In this document: piece by piece, positions 16,794 through 26,176 of the stretch
How positions within the stretch are numbered: position 1 is the first letter of the stretch
Layout of the letters: every line of letters begins with the position of its first letter
Source: Paenibacillus xylanilyticus
GTDB lineage: Bacteria; Bacillota; Bacilli; Paenibacillales; Paenibacillaceae
Assembly: GCF_009664365.1 (NCBI RefSeq)
Contig: NZ_CP044310.1
Span: 3,049,001-3,113,000, forward strand
Length of the DNA: 64,000 bases
Direction of reading: 5' to 3'
Made by a program: the position numbers and the translations under genes
The notes under the pieces: model-generated
Told to the model about the DNA's origin: nothing
Database searches by the model: none
What the model saw: the letters and a program-made list of their open reading frames with translations, nothing else

Positions 16794-17846
16794 GTGAGAA
16801 GGATTACAAAAGGACCTATTACGAACAACACCATGCGAGTGAAGAAGATGAATGAGGAATTGGTGCGGCAAACATTAAAGACAATGAGACAAGGTACCAA
16901 ATCCATGGTTGCACAAGCAACAGGGTTGAGTGTCGCTACCTGCCGCAGCATATTAATTGACCTCATGAACGCAGGTGAACTTGTGGAACTGGATATGGAG
17001 GAATCGAGTGGGGGCAGACCCGCTCAGATTTATAAGTACAACGAAAATTATGCCTACATCGTGTGTCTCATCGTGAAGGCAGGAATCAGTCATCACTCCA
17101 TCACGTATGGCGTGACTAATTTGGCAGGGGAAACTGTGGAAAAAGGGGTATTGCATACGGAAACGGATCAAATGAATGAAGGCTTCATCATGCAGCTCCT
17201 GGATCGCCTCGTCGATAACCATCCGCAGATCCGAGCTGTGGGTATCGGAGTCCCCGGTGCAGTTCATCAAGGCATCATTAATGTGTCGGATATCCCGAAC
17301 CTGGTCAATGTTCCATTGGCCGATTCCATCCGAGAAAGACATGGCCTCGAAGTTATTATAGAGAACGACATGAACCTGACGGTGTACGGTCTATATCAGG
17401 AACAGGAATACGAAGATGAGGAGTCTATCATTGTCGCGACCTTCATTGAAGGCTCCTTACCAGGTGCAGGAATCATGATTGATGGGCATATTCACAGGGG
17501 GAATACCCAGTTTGCCGGGGAGATCGCCTTTTTGCCATTCGGTCTCTCCCATGATGAGCAGTTCAGATTACTCCATAATCGGGATACATTTCATTCGATT
17601 GCTGCACGTGCTGTATCCAGTCTGATTGCTGTAATGAACCCCGAGACCCTTGCATTGACTGGCACGTTGGTACAGCCGGAGGATGTAGAGATTATCCGGA
17701 AAGAATGCTTGAAGTACATACCAGAGATGCATATGCCTCAGATGAGGCTATTGAATGACCCAGATGAGAATTATATGTTTGGATTAATATCAATGACTCT
17801 GGAAAGCCTCTCATATTCGCTGCAGGTTGTGGAAAAACGGAGGTAA
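16794..17846 (+). CDS. ROK family transcriptional regulator
   Basis: This protein of about 350 residues has an N-terminal helix-turn-helix ([20 protein letters not shown], residues about 42-61) and a ROK sugar-kinase-like domain. The latter shows [13 protein letters not shown] and [11 protein letters not shown], but the usual zinc-binding Cys cluster of ROK proteins is not evident. ROK regulators normally respond to sugars. The start is uncertain: GTG at 16794 overlaps the ribosome site GAGAGGTGAG, and the codon at ideal spacing is an in-frame ATT at 16803. It lies 37 bp before a sugar acetyltransferase gene, so they likely form an operon. Confidence 0.82.
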   Translation: MRRITKGPITNNTMRVKKMNEELVRQTLKTMRQGTKSMVAQATGLSVATCRSILIDLMNAGELVELDMEESSGGRPAQIYKYNENYAYIVCLIVKAGISHHSITYGVTNLAGETVEKGVLHTETDQMNEGFIMQLLDRLVDNHPQIRAVGIGVPGAVHQGIINVSDIPNLVNVPLADSIRERHGLEVIIENDMNLTVYGLYQEQEYEDEESIIVATFIEGSLPGAGIMIDGHIHRGNTQFAGEIAFLPFGLSHDEQFRLLHNRDTFHSIAARAVSSLIAVMNPETLALTGTLVQPEDVEIIRKECLKYIPEMHMPQMRLLNDPDENYMFGLISMTLESLSYSLQVVEKRR

Positions 17847-17883
17847 CGAACACAATTACAATACGGAGAGGGATGCTGGATAT

Positions 17884-18456
17884 ATGGATACGAAAACGGA
17901 AAAACAGAAGATGCTCGCTGGAGAGCTCTATCAAGCTTGGGACACTGAACTGACGCGGGATCGAGCGTACGCCAGACGGATGACTCGTATGTATAATCAG
18001 AGTACCGAAACGGATGAGGAACTTCGAACAGATATCCTGAAAAAGTTGCTGGGATCAACGGGTGAGCATTTAGGCATGGAGCCTAACATCCGGTTTGATT
18101 ATGGCTACAATATCCATGTGGGTGATCACTTCTACACCAATTTTGATTGCACCATCCTGGATGTGTGTGAGGTGAGAATCGGCAGTCACTGCTTGTTTGG
18201 TCCAGGAGTTCATATTTATACGGCGACACACCCGATTGATCCTGTGGAGAGAAATGAAGGCCCTGAATATGGTAAGCCGGTAACAATCGGAGACAACGTG
18301 TGGGTAGGCGGACGAGCGATCATTAATCCTGGAGTCACCATTGGCAATAATGTAGTCATTGCATCCGGGGCTGTGGTAACCAAGGACGTTCCGGACAATG
18401 TAGTTGTTGGAGGAAATCCAGCCAAGGTGATCAAGAACATTGAAGTTTCGCAGTAA
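17884..18456 (+). CDS. maa: Maltose/galactoside O-acetyltransferase (left-handed beta-helix)
   Basis: This 190-residue protein has an N-terminal Mac domain ([19 protein letters not shown]) and a hexapeptide-repeat acetyltransferase domain. The catalytic His lies in [10 protein letters not shown], and repeats include IGDNVWVGG and [20 protein letters not shown]. Family members acetylate sugars such as maltose and glucose using acetyl-CoA. The start at 17884 follows GGAGAGGG; the longer open frame overlaps the preceding gene. The neighbouring ROK regulator suggests sugar-responsive control. Confidence 0.9.
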   Translation: MDTKTEKQKMLAGELYQAWDTELTRDRAYARRMTRMYNQSTETDEELRTDILKKLLGSTGEHLGMEPNIRFDYGYNIHVGDHFYTNFDCTILDVCEVRIGSHCLFGPGVHIYTATHPIDPVERNEGPEYGKPVTIGDNVWVGGRAIINPGVTIGNNVVIASGAVVTKDVPDNVVVGGNPAKVIKNIEVSQ

Positions 18457-18564
18457 TCTCCTATGCTGTAATGAAAGCTGAGAACACGTATCTGGTTACT
18501 GCTTGTTAACTTGAGATTCGTGGAAGACAGTTAAATCTGCATGATGGGATGATAAAATTATAGC

Positions 18565-18601
18565 AAAGCCGATATGGAGAGCTTTCCATATTGGCTTTTT
18601 T
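18565..18601 (+). terminator. Rho-independent terminator
   Basis: Arms AAGCCGATATGGA and TTCCATATTGGCTT (one G-T pair) are followed by a T run. Confidence 0.88.
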
Positions 18602-18678
18602 GCATCTGGGCAATTGAATCCATCTTGTGTTAACATGTGCACTAACTAATCCTATACCATACTTATAAAGGGGAACCC

Positions 18679-20148
18679 ATGTCCATTCGAATAAAGATGC
18701 TGCTGTCCTTCACGGGCATGCTCGTGATAAGTCTGCTGTTTATCCTGCTTACGGCAAGTCTGTACACGATTGCGGCAACAGGGGATCTGCAGAGCTTTCG
18801 TGATATTTATAAGGTTCATTATCAGATCAACCCCCTGACTGAACAGGGAGAATCGATCTTTCAAGAGATGAAGTTTATGGCCAAAAATGAACCGGACGAA
18901 CTGCAAAACAAAGATTTGCTGCGTGAATACGACATGAAACTTCGAGCCGAGAAGTCAGGCCTCTATGTCAGACGTGAGAACAGCCAGATCTTCGAATCGC
19001 TGACCTTCAACCAGCCTGAACTGAAGCAGGCACTGCCTGCTTATGATCTGAACAACTATCAGATACGCAGTACATTTAATATTGGAGAACGCTTCTATGC
19101 CTATGCCAAATTTGACTTTAAGTATACGGACGGGGAACGGGGAAGCATCTTCGTCATTCGTGAACGGAGTCCTTTTGCCGAACTGACCCGTAAGCTGCTG
19201 CCCGTGATGTCACTCCTGCTCATCGGGGTGCTCATTATTGCAAATCTGCTGCTGTTCCGCTGGATTACTCGCAGCTTCATTAAACCATTGAATCAGCTGA
19301 AGAACTCCGCAGAGCAGATTAAGGAAGGGAATCTCTCCTTCAAGCTCCAGCTTCATTCCAATGACGAGGTTGGCCAGCTCAGCGAAGCGTTTGAGAGCAT
19401 GCGGAACCAACTGCAGCGTTCCAATGAACTAAGGCAGCAGGACGAAGTGAATCGCAAAGAGCTTATCTCCAACATTTCGCACGATCTCCGGACACCGATC
19501 ACCAACATTAAAGGTTATATTGAAGGGATTCGTGATGGAGTGGCAAATACACCGGAGAAAATGGAGACTTATGTTAATATCATTCATTCGAAGGCAGTCA
19601 GCATGGATAAGTTGGTGGACGAGTTGTTCCTCTATTCCAAGCTGGATTTAAATCAGGAGCCTTTCCTGTTCAAGGTCGTTGACCTTGTTGATTTCCTTGA
19701 AGACAGCATTGATGAACTTAGATACGATCTGGAGGATAACGGGGTGGCACTCGATTGGGATAACCAGTCGTCAGGTCCAGTTATGGCTTCCGTAGATCTC
19801 GACAAATTAAAACGTACTGTCGTCAACATAGTCGATAACGCACTGAAGTACATGGAGAATGAACACAAACGATTCGGCATTACACTTCAAGCAGATAACG
19901 AATGGATTACGATGGCGTTTAAGGATAACGGCAAGGGAATACCGGAAGAGGCGCTGCCACACATCTTCGAGCGTTTCTATCGTGCAGAGCAATCTCGCAA
20001 TTCCTCGACAGGAGGAAGTGGACTAGGACTTGCGATTGCCCGTCAGATTATCGATGGACACGGAGGATTCATTTGGGCAGATAGTGTGGCTGGTGAAGGT
20101 ACAACGATTTATATTCAATTGAAAAGGCTTATGGACAAGGGGGAGTAG
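18679..20148 (+). CDS. Two-component sensor histidine kinase
   Basis: This 489-residue membrane kinase has two transmembrane helices (about 7-31 and 173-195) flanking an external sensor domain of about 140 residues. A HAMP linker, phosphoacceptor ISHDLRTPITN with His268, and the ATPase domain follow (NIVDNALKY, DNGKGIP, GGSGLGLAIARQ). It sits six bases before its response regulator, in kinase-first order, which is less common than the reverse. An SLH protein and an ankyrin lipoprotein gene follow, so an envelope-related signal is plausible but unproven. Confidence 0.93.
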   Translation: MSIRIKMLLSFTGMLVISLLFILLTASLYTIAATGDLQSFRDIYKVHYQINPLTEQGESIFQEMKFMAKNEPDELQNKDLLREYDMKLRAEKSGLYVRRENSQIFESLTFNQPELKQALPAYDLNNYQIRSTFNIGERFYAYAKFDFKYTDGERGSIFVIRERSPFAELTRKLLPVMSLLLIGVLIIANLLLFRWITRSFIKPLNQLKNSAEQIKEGNLSFKLQLHSNDEVGQLSEAFESMRNQLQRSNELRQQDEVNRKELISNISHDLRTPITNIKGYIEGIRDGVANTPEKMETYVNIIHSKAVSMDKLVDELFLYSKLDLNQEPFLFKVVDLVDFLEDSIDELRYDLEDNGVALDWDNQSSGPVMASVDLDKLKRTVVNIVDNALKYMENEHKRFGITLQADNEWITMAFKDNGKGIPEEALPHIFERFYRAEQSRNSSTGGSGLGLAIARQIIDGHGGFIWADSVAGEGTTIYIQLKRLMDKGE

Positions 20149-20153
20149 CGGCA

Positions 20154-20846
20154 GTGACAAGTATATTAATCATTGAGGACGAAACAACAATTGCCGAACT
20201 GGAACGGGATTATTTTGAGCTTAACGGATTTACGGTGGAGCTCTGTCATAACGGAGAGGAAGGCCTGAAGCTGGCTCTGAATGGAGATTACAGTTTGATC
20301 ATTGTTGACCTGATGCTTCCAGGGCTAGACGGCTTCGAATGCTGCAGACGTATTCGTGAGGTGAAGGAAGTACCGATTCTTGTCGTCTCAGCCAAAAAAG
20401 AAGAGATAGACAAGATCAGAACCTTTAATTTGGGGGTCGATGATTTTATTACAAAACCGTTCAGCCCAAGCGAGTTGGTTGCTAGAGCAAAGGCTCATCT
20501 AACCCGCTACGAGAGACTGCTGGGCATGAGCAAACCCGTTGAGCAGGATGAGATTCACATTCGCGGTCTGCATATCGACAAAGGATCGCGCCGCGTTTTC
20601 TTGAACGGGGAAGAGATCGGGATTACAACCAAGGAATTCGATCTGCTTGTGTTCTTGGCGAGTCATCCGAACCGTGTGTTCAGCAAATCCGATCTGTTTG
20701 AACGGATCTGGGGTATGGATTCCAGCGGAGATATCGCAACCGTTACGGTTCATATTCGCAAGCTGCGCGGTAAGCTGGAGACCAATCCCAAAAATCCGGA
20801 TTACATTGAGACCGTATGGGGGGCGGGCTACCGGTTTACCGTTTAA
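20154..20846 (+). CDS. OmpR/PhoB-type response regulator
   Basis: This 230-residue regulator has a receiver domain (phosphoacceptor Asp52 in IIVDLMLPGLDG, conserved Lys in ITKPFSPSE) and a C-terminal winged helix (TVTVHIRKLRGKLE, VWGAGYRF). It starts with GTG at 20154, in the same operon as the kinase. The following SLH gene has its own promoter-like region and may be a target. Confidence 0.93.
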   Translation: MTSILIIEDETTIAELERDYFELNGFTVELCHNGEEGLKLALNGDYSLIIVDLMLPGLDGFECCRRIREVKEVPILVVSAKKEEIDKIRTFNLGVDDFITKPFSPSELVARAKAHLTRYERLLGMSKPVEQDEIHIRGLHIDKGSRRVFLNGEEIGITTKEFDLLVFLASHPNRVFSKSDLFERIWGMDSSGDIATVTVHIRKLRGKLETNPKNPDYIETVWGAGYRFTV

Positions 20847-20913
20847 GTTTCGGGAAAAATTAGTTTCTGTTTATATTTTGTTAATCATTTTGACCTTGGG
20901 AGTTTCTTTTTGT

Positions 20914-20953
20914 CCTCTATTCTATAGATACAGGCAAGAACAACCTATAGAGG
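20914..20953 (+). promoter_or_regulatory. Leader inverted repeat masking the ribosome site of the SLH gene
   Basis: CCTCTAT (20914-20920) is complementary to ATAGAGG (20947-20953), which overlaps the AGAGGAGG ribosome site of the next gene. If the transcript begins upstream of 20914, this hairpin could limit translation. Confidence 0.4.
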
Positions 20954-20965
20954 AGGAATTCAACC

Positions 20966-22474
20966 ATGAATCCGACAACCCGAAAAATCGCTGCATTTCT
21001 GACTATAACTGCATTAGGTACAGCAGTATTCCCGCTTGCTGCGAACCAAGTACATGCAGCTACATACGTTACAAACGTTGCCGCAACAACGGCACAGCTT
21101 AGCAGTCAGCAGATCGACACTGCCATCAAGGAACTGAACAGCTTGGGAATCATGAACGGATATGCCGATCAATCCATGGGTGAACAAAGAGCCATTACCC
21201 GCGCAGAACTAGCTTCACTAGTGTATAAAACCTTTAGTTTGGAAAACAAGACGGGAGATAGCGTAGAATTATCGGACGTTAATCCGGCTGCATGGTATGC
21301 AACTTATGCAACGAAGCTCGTTGAACTGGGCATCATGGAGGCAAATGAGGGTCAATTCAATCCGCAAAGCCATGTATCCGATGCAGAACTTGTGCAGGTT
21401 GTATCCAAAGCGATGCAGCGTGACGTGAAATCCGTTCACCAATGGATGAGCACGTTCTATGCCGAGAATGGGTCGTCTACTCGCGGCGAAACAGCAGTGC
21501 TGCTGAATACGGCCCGCCAGGCCATTCCTTCAGAGCAGGCTAAGATTGAGAGTGTACGATCACTGAATGCCATTACGTTGATTGTGACTTTTGATAAACC
21601 ACTCACAGCAGCAGATGAAGTATTTGCCAAAGCACAAACCGATTTTGCGCTAAGTGGCGGATTGACATTAACCAATATGCCTCGCCTGAAAACAGGATCC
21701 ATTGCAACTTATATCGTTCCAACATCTGTTCAAAAAGCTGGTGAGGTATATGACCTTACTTATAAAGGACAAGATGTGGGTTCCTTCGAAGGCAGTGGAA
21801 CAAAATTAAATATGACGAAGGTTAGTCAAGTCACGAACGATACGTTCGAGATTGAAGCATTGCGGGAAAACGGTGTCGTTGATTATGGCTATATTATTTC
21901 GGCTTACAGCGGTGGCCGAGGGGCAAATGCTTTCGTGCTGGACGACCAGGAACAAGCTGGAGGACAAACGTATCAGATTATCTCATCTATGCAGGCAAGA
22001 CAAGTGATCATTACGCCGGAAGGCGGAGAACCGATCGTTGCCAGATACGTTCCGTTTACACAATCAACTGACGGCAAACAAGAACCGAAGTTCAGATTGC
22101 CTGAAGGACAAACGTTGCAATCCGGTGTCCAATATACCGTATCTTCGGATTGGGCGAATATCGATAAGGCAACATTCACGGCACAATCATTTGATGCGCT
22201 GCAAGTTGCAAGTGCACAAGCGGTGAGTGAAACCTCCATTGAAGTTACACTTGCACAAGATCCTGGGGATGAGCTGTTTTCGGGCCGAAGCGTAACGTTA
22301 ACCTCCCCGAGCGGTGACACCCTGACGGCAACCTACAAATATTCAAGCCGGAAAGGCGCAACTGGAGTTTTCGACCTCGTTAACGATGGCAAGTTAAATC
22401 CAGACACGACCTATGAAGTCAGCCCAGTGGGGGATTGGAGTGTCGCTTCAGAGATTACCGTAACGCTACAGTAA
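20966..22474 (+). CDS. Secreted S-layer homology (SLH) domain protein
   Basis: This 502-residue exported protein has a signal peptide (residues about 1-31, ending near VHAAT). At least two SLH motifs follow: ELNSLGIMNGYADQS...ITRAELASLVYK (about 50-90) and WYATYATKLVELGIMEA...VSDAELVQVVSK. SLH domains bind pyruvylated cell-wall polymer. The remaining residues, about 180-502, look like repeated beta-sandwich modules with Ig-like segments (VRSLNAITLIVTFDKPLTAAD and AVSETSIEVTLAQDP). It is probably a cell-surface protein. A strong GAGGAGG site precedes the start. The ankyrin gene follows after nine bases. Confidence 0.88.
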   Translation: MNPTTRKIAAFLTITALGTAVFPLAANQVHAATYVTNVAATTAQLSSQQIDTAIKELNSLGIMNGYADQSMGEQRAITRAELASLVYKTFSLENKTGDSVELSDVNPAAWYATYATKLVELGIMEANEGQFNPQSHVSDAELVQVVSKAMQRDVKSVHQWMSTFYAENGSSTRGETAVLLNTARQAIPSEQAKIESVRSLNAITLIVTFDKPLTAADEVFAKAQTDFALSGGLTLTNMPRLKTGSIATYIVPTSVQKAGEVYDLTYKGQDVGSFEGSGTKLNMTKVSQVTNDTFEIEALRENGVVDYGYIISAYSGGRGANAFVLDDQEQAGGQTYQIISSMQARQVIITPEGGEPIVARYVPFTQSTDGKQEPKFRLPEGQTLQSGVQYTVSSDWANIDKATFTAQSFDALQVASAQAVSETSIEVTLAQDPGDELFSGRSVTLTSPSGDTLTATYKYSSRKGATGVFDLVNDGKLNPDTTYEVSPVGDWSVASEITVTLQ

Positions 22475-22483
22475 GGAGGCAGT

Positions 22484-23185
22484 ATGAGCAAGTCAATATT
22501 GATCGCTATTCTAATCAGCACGGTGTTCGTCGTCCAAGGCTGTGCTCCGGCAGTAAATGACAACTCCAGAGTGGAGGAGCAGGCAACGTCCCTGAATGAA
22601 CAGCTTCTAGAGGCAGCGGAGGATTCAGACCCTGAGAGGATCGAAAGACTAATCCAAGAGGGGGTCGATATCAATGCTCAAGATGATCGCGGAAGAACAG
22701 CTGCGATGATTGCGACCTACAACAAGGATCTGGCATCAGCTCAATTGCTGATTAAGGCTGGAGCAGATGTTAACATTCAGGACGATATGAAGAATAACCC
22801 GTTTCTGTACGCTGGCGCTGAAGGTTACTTGGATATTTTGAAGCTCACGATAGAGGCGGGAGCCGACCCAGCAATGACGAATCGATATGGAGGAACAGCG
22901 CTGATTCCCGCTGCAGAGCACGGATATGTGGATGTGATACGGGAGCTTCTGACTCAAACCTCAGTTGATGTGAATCATGTGAATCGATTAGGCTGGACGG
23001 CATTGCTTGAAGCGATTCTGTTGAATGATGGGAATACACGGCAGCAGGAAACGATCCAGCTGCTCATTGACCATGGAGCAGATGTGAATCTTGCGGATGG
23101 TGATGGTGTATCGCCTCTGAGTCATGCCAAGAAAAAGGGCTTCAAGGAAATCGAGGAGATTCTGGTTCAGGCTGGTGCGAAATAG
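22484..23185 (+). CDS. Ankyrin-repeat lipoprotein
   Basis: This 233-residue protein has a lipoprotein signal (lipobox VVQGC, Cys about 19) and about five ankyrin repeats. Examples are LIQEGVDINAQDDRGRTAAM, LLIKAGADVNIQDDMKNNPF and LLIDHGADVNLADGDGVSPL. It should be anchored outside the membrane as a protein-binding scaffold. It lies nine bases after the SLH gene, implying co-transcription and a shared surface role. Confidence 0.88.
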   Translation: MSKSILIAILISTVFVVQGCAPAVNDNSRVEEQATSLNEQLLEAAEDSDPERIERLIQEGVDINAQDDRGRTAAMIATYNKDLASAQLLIKAGADVNIQDDMKNNPFLYAGAEGYLDILKLTIEAGADPAMTNRYGGTALIPAAEHGYVDVIRELLTQTSVDVNHVNRLGWTALLEAILLNDGNTRQQETIQLLIDHGADVNLADGDGVSPLSHAKKKGFKEIEEILVQAGAK

Positions 23186-23267
23186 AGTAAGGAAAGATCG
23201 ATAATAGAAAAGAAACGACATAACAACGTAGAATGTGGATTATCTATTGTGCATATGATTGTAGAAG

Positions 23268-23294
23268 AAGTCGCCGATATGGCGGCTTTCTTTG
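23268..23294 (+). terminator. Rho-independent terminator
   Basis: Arms AGTCGCC and GGCGGCT (loop GATAT) precede a T-rich tail. The rest of the 295-bp gap up to 23480 shows no further feature. Confidence 0.75.
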
Positions 23295-23479
23295 TTTTAG
23301 ACATAGAAATTTGAAGGTTGAAATGAATACAGGCCGAATTACTTCGTTTCATGAATTCGGAATCGTAATTGTCAGTACTGAGAAGGTTACTTATTCCGTT
23401 CCATTTATAAAATTATATCTTTATTGGTGTATTATGGGTTATCATTTGAGAGGATTGAATCTTGCGGTGGGAATTTTAG

Positions 23480-23938
23480 GTGGAAAGGAACGGGAGTGTG
23501 GAGAGAACATTTAATACGGTTTATTCAAGAGTGAAACGGAATTTGATAACCATGTCCATGTTGGGAATTTATTTTTTTGTTAGTCTTAACAGGAGCGATG
23601 AGCGATGGTCTACGATTTTTCTCGCGTTTTTTACCATATACGTTTGGACTTATATCATTGTGCTGTTAAAAATGTTATTTACGAAACTAACGTTTACGTT
23701 CGGAACAGATTACGTTGTTTCCTCGAAGGGAAAGAAATTCGAAGCTTCTCAAATCAAGTGTATCTACATGAATAACCACAGAATTGGTTTCAAGCTGCAT
23801 GGCCGGTGGTTAGTGCCGATGGATTTATGTTTCTTTTTTGATAAGAATGAAGAGCGAGAAGGGTTGCTGCAGCTTCACCAATGGGCACAGCACAATAAGT
23901 TAGAAGTGAAAAGGAGATTCTTTCAGACATGGACGTAG
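23480..23938 (+). CDS. Hypothetical protein with two transmembrane helices
   Basis: This protein of about 152 residues has two adjacent helices (MLGIYFFVSL and FLAFFTIYVWTYIIVLLKML, residues about 28-65). A small soluble beta-rich domain follows, with FTFGTDYVVSSKGKKFEASQ and GFKLHGRWLVPMDLCFFF, reminiscent of PH-like membrane proteins. No family is recognised. The start may be GTG 23480 or, better placed after GGAAAGGAA, GTG 23498. Confidence 0.6.
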   Translation: MERNGSVERTFNTVYSRVKRNLITMSMLGIYFFVSLNRSDERWSTIFLAFFTIYVWTYIIVLLKMLFTKLTFTFGTDYVVSSKGKKFEASQIKCIYMNNHRIGFKLHGRWLVPMDLCFFFDKNEEREGLLQLHQWAQHNKLEVKRRFFQTWT

Positions 23939-23988
23939 TATACAGTTCAATAAGATCTGACATTCCGTAAGGGAGGGATTAATCAATC

Positions 23989-24465
23989 GTGATTACGCTT
24001 AGAAAGGTTACATTGGAAAACCGACGTACCATCTTTAACTTGGAGGTTGCAGAAGAGCAGCAAAAATATGTGGCATCCAATCTTTCAAGTGTAGCTTCCT
24101 GTTATGTTTTAGCGACCAATGGAGGTTCGCCTTTTCCATTTGCAATCTACGCAGATGAGCAACCTGTTGGGTTTGTTATGATTACGTATGGAATTACTGG
24201 TTATGATCTCCCCAACATCGCTGATAATAACTACTGTATATTACGACTCATGATCGACAAGCAACACCAGAATAAAGGATATGGCCGTGCGGCAATGCTG
24301 GAGGTAATTGAATTCATTCGCACTTTTCCGGCCGGTCCGGCCAAACTATGTTGGATTCCCTATAGCCCAGATAACCTGGCTGCGAAGAAGTTATATGAGA
24401 GCTTAGGCTTTAATGAGAACGGTGAAGTGTGTCATGGCGAGCTTGTAACGGTACTAGAACTCTGA
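23989..24465 (+). CDS. GNAT family N-acetyltransferase (diamine/spermidine-like)
   Basis: This 158-residue acetyltransferase starts MITLRKVTLENRRTIFNLEV, like BltD/spermine acetyltransferase relatives. Motif A is LMIDKQHQNKGYGRAAMLEV, and NLAAKKLYESLGFNENGE lies in motif B. It starts at GTG 23989 after GGGAGGGATT. The polyamine substrate is a guess from the N-terminal resemblance. Confidence 0.88.
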   Translation: MITLRKVTLENRRTIFNLEVAEEQQKYVASNLSSVASCYVLATNGGSPFPFAIYADEQPVGFVMITYGITGYDLPNIADNNYCILRLMIDKQHQNKGYGRAAMLEVIEFIRTFPAGPAKLCWIPYSPDNLAAKKLYESLGFNENGEVCHGELVTVLEL

Positions 24466-24482
24466 ACTATTTATATAAAATT

Positions 24483-24515
24483 AAAACCATGACAGTCCTA
24501 ATGTCATGGTTTTTC
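24483..24515 (+). terminator. Rho-independent terminator
   Basis: AAAACCATGAC and GTCATGGTTTT form an 11-bp stem, followed by T residues. Confidence 0.9.
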
Positions 24516-24662
24516 TCATGGTTTGAGGAATAAATGAATCCTCCTGACAGGTAAAAATCAGTTTCTAATGAAACGTTACCTATATCCCAAACAAAAGGAT
24601 ACCTATAATTATCATAAGAGGAACATGACCAATTTAACGAGTGAAGAGGAGTGAAGAAGTAC

Positions 24663-25694
24663 ATGAAGGATTTTTTTGGCTATGACACCATGGAAGAAAG
24701 GAAATCTCTGCTGGCTAGAGCCAGAAATGTGGCACTGACTGCATTACAGCAGTATGATCTGGCGTGGGAACGCATTCAATTTATACACTTATCCGATACG
24801 ATCACGTACAAAGTTGAAACAAGTACACCCGATTCTTATTTGCTTCGGATTCATTCCGATCGTTGGAGCAAGGAAGAAATACAATCCGAACTTCTATTTC
24901 TTCATTCCTTGGATGCAGTGGAAGGCATTGATGTCCCAGTGGGGGTCTATTCCCTTACAGGCTCTTATGTAATAGAGATAGATACGATTGAGGGATATAG
25001 ACGACCGTATGTTACGGTGATGAAATGGGTGAAAGGGGAGCATGTAAAGGGTGAAATGACGGGAGATATTGTTACTAGAATGGGAGAAATGATGGCAAAG
25101 CTTCATGAAGCTGTTTCGGGCTTTACCTTACCTTCCAACTTCGTACGTCCGGTCTGGGGAGCAGACGCTTTTCGAAATGAGCTGGTGAAGCTAGAGCGCT
25201 ATTATAACCGATTTTTGTCCGATCAAGCCTGGACGGAATATCAACATGCTGTCGAGAAAATATTAAGTAGACTTGCTGATATGGACAAAAATGAACAAAA
25301 CTACGGAATGATTCATGCTGATTTGCACGCCGATAACATCGTTTTCAAGGATGGTTTACCGTATGCAATCGATTTTGGAAGATGCGGCTTTGGCTATTTT
25401 CTCTATGATCTGGCAGGCAGCTTAATTGGACTTTATCCCAGAGAACGAATGACTTTTATCCAAGGATACGAGAATGTGAGAAAACTGGGAACAGATTATC
25501 TTCGAGACTTGGAATGTTTTTTCATTATGTTCATGATTGAAAATTACTGTCATCACGCCTCTAATCCAGAAGAAACGTCAAATCTTATGAATGAACAACC
25601 GTACGCCCAAGCATTAATCAGAGAATTTTTAAAAGGAAACCCGTTTTTGTTTGTTCCGATTGAACCAGTGGACGTGGGGAAGGTTCAACAGTGA
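24663..25694 (+). CDS. Aminoglycoside phosphotransferase (APH)-fold kinase family protein
   Basis: This 343-residue protein has the APH/choline-kinase fold. The catalytic loop is MIHADLHADNIVF, with Asp as base and Asn as metal ligand, and the DFG-equivalent is AIDFGRCGFG. Resemblance is to homoserine kinase II/APH-like proteins of Firmicutes rather than to known resistance enzymes, so no resistance claim is made. ATG 24663 follows AGAGGAG and is preferred to GTG 24651, which touches the ribosome site. Confidence 0.85.
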   Translation: MKDFFGYDTMEERKSLLARARNVALTALQQYDLAWERIQFIHLSDTITYKVETSTPDSYLLRIHSDRWSKEEIQSELLFLHSLDAVEGIDVPVGVYSLTGSYVIEIDTIEGYRRPYVTVMKWVKGEHVKGEMTGDIVTRMGEMMAKLHEAVSGFTLPSNFVRPVWGADAFRNELVKLERYYNRFLSDQAWTEYQHAVEKILSRLADMDKNEQNYGMIHADLHADNIVFKDGLPYAIDFGRCGFGYFLYDLAGSLIGLYPRERMTFIQGYENVRKLGTDYLRDLECFFIMFMIENYCHHASNPEETSNLMNEQPYAQALIREFLKGNPFLFVPIEPVDVGKVQQ

Positions 25695-25732
25695 ATGGCA
25701 AACAAGGGAATCATTGAATCGCTACATACGAG

Positions 25733-26071
25733 TTATGGTTGATTCCTAACTCCCCATTCACATAACTCTTCCATAATTGGCAGCAAGCTCTCTGCTTTGG
25801 CGGTGAGACTGTACTCGACCTTGGGTGGAACTTGCGGGTACTCCTTCCGGTTCACCAGACCATCGGCTTCCAACTCTTTGAGTTGTGAACTTAGCATTTT
25901 ATAGGTTATCGCTCCAATTTGCCTCTTCAAGTCATTGAATCGAACGGTTTGACCTTCAGCCAAAAGGTAGAGGATCACCATCTTCCATTTACCTCCGATG
26001 ACAGACACCGTATAACCAAAAGGGGTATCCTGAATGTTCTTCACTTTACCTTTATAGTCAGCCATGCTCAT
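25733..26071 (-). CDS. HxlR family transcriptional regulator
   Basis: This 112-residue winged-helix protein of the HxlR/YodB type shows GGKWKMVILYLLAEGQTVRFNDLKRQI, with YKMLSSQLKELEADGLVNRK as recognition helix. It lacks the N-terminal Cys used for redox sensing in YodB; its only Cys is near the C terminus (ELCEWG). The open frame reaches 26104, but ATG 26071 follows GGAAGGA. It is divergent from the arginase-family gene, with an inverted repeat between them. Confidence 0.9.
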   Translation of the reverse strand: MSMADYKGKVKNIQDTPFGYTVSVIGGKWKMVILYLLAEGQTVRFNDLKRQIGAITYKMLSSQLKELEADGLVNRKEYPQVPPKVEYSLTAKAESLLPIMEELCEWGVRNQP

Positions 26072-26090
26072 ATGTACACTATCCTTCCGG

Positions 26091-26119
26091 GTAGTACCTA
26101 TCATTAAAGTGCGTACTAC
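26091..26119. promoter_or_regulatory. Candidate HxlR operator in the divergent promoter
   Basis: GTAGTAC (26091-26097) and GTACTAC (26113-26119) are perfect inverted arms 22 bp apart, two helical turns. They lie between the HxlR and arginase-family starts and overlap the likely -35 region of the latter (-10 TATACT at 26140). Confidence 0.6.
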
Positions 26120-26176
26120 GATTATATTTTCGTTCAGTTTATACTAGCCTTACTTTCAAGTAAAGGAGAGTATCAC

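Noticed and set aside
24651..25694. Aminoglycoside resistance gene
   Set aside because: The kinase fold is clear, but the protein resembles general APH/homoserine-kinase-like proteins; no specific resistance family is recognisable.
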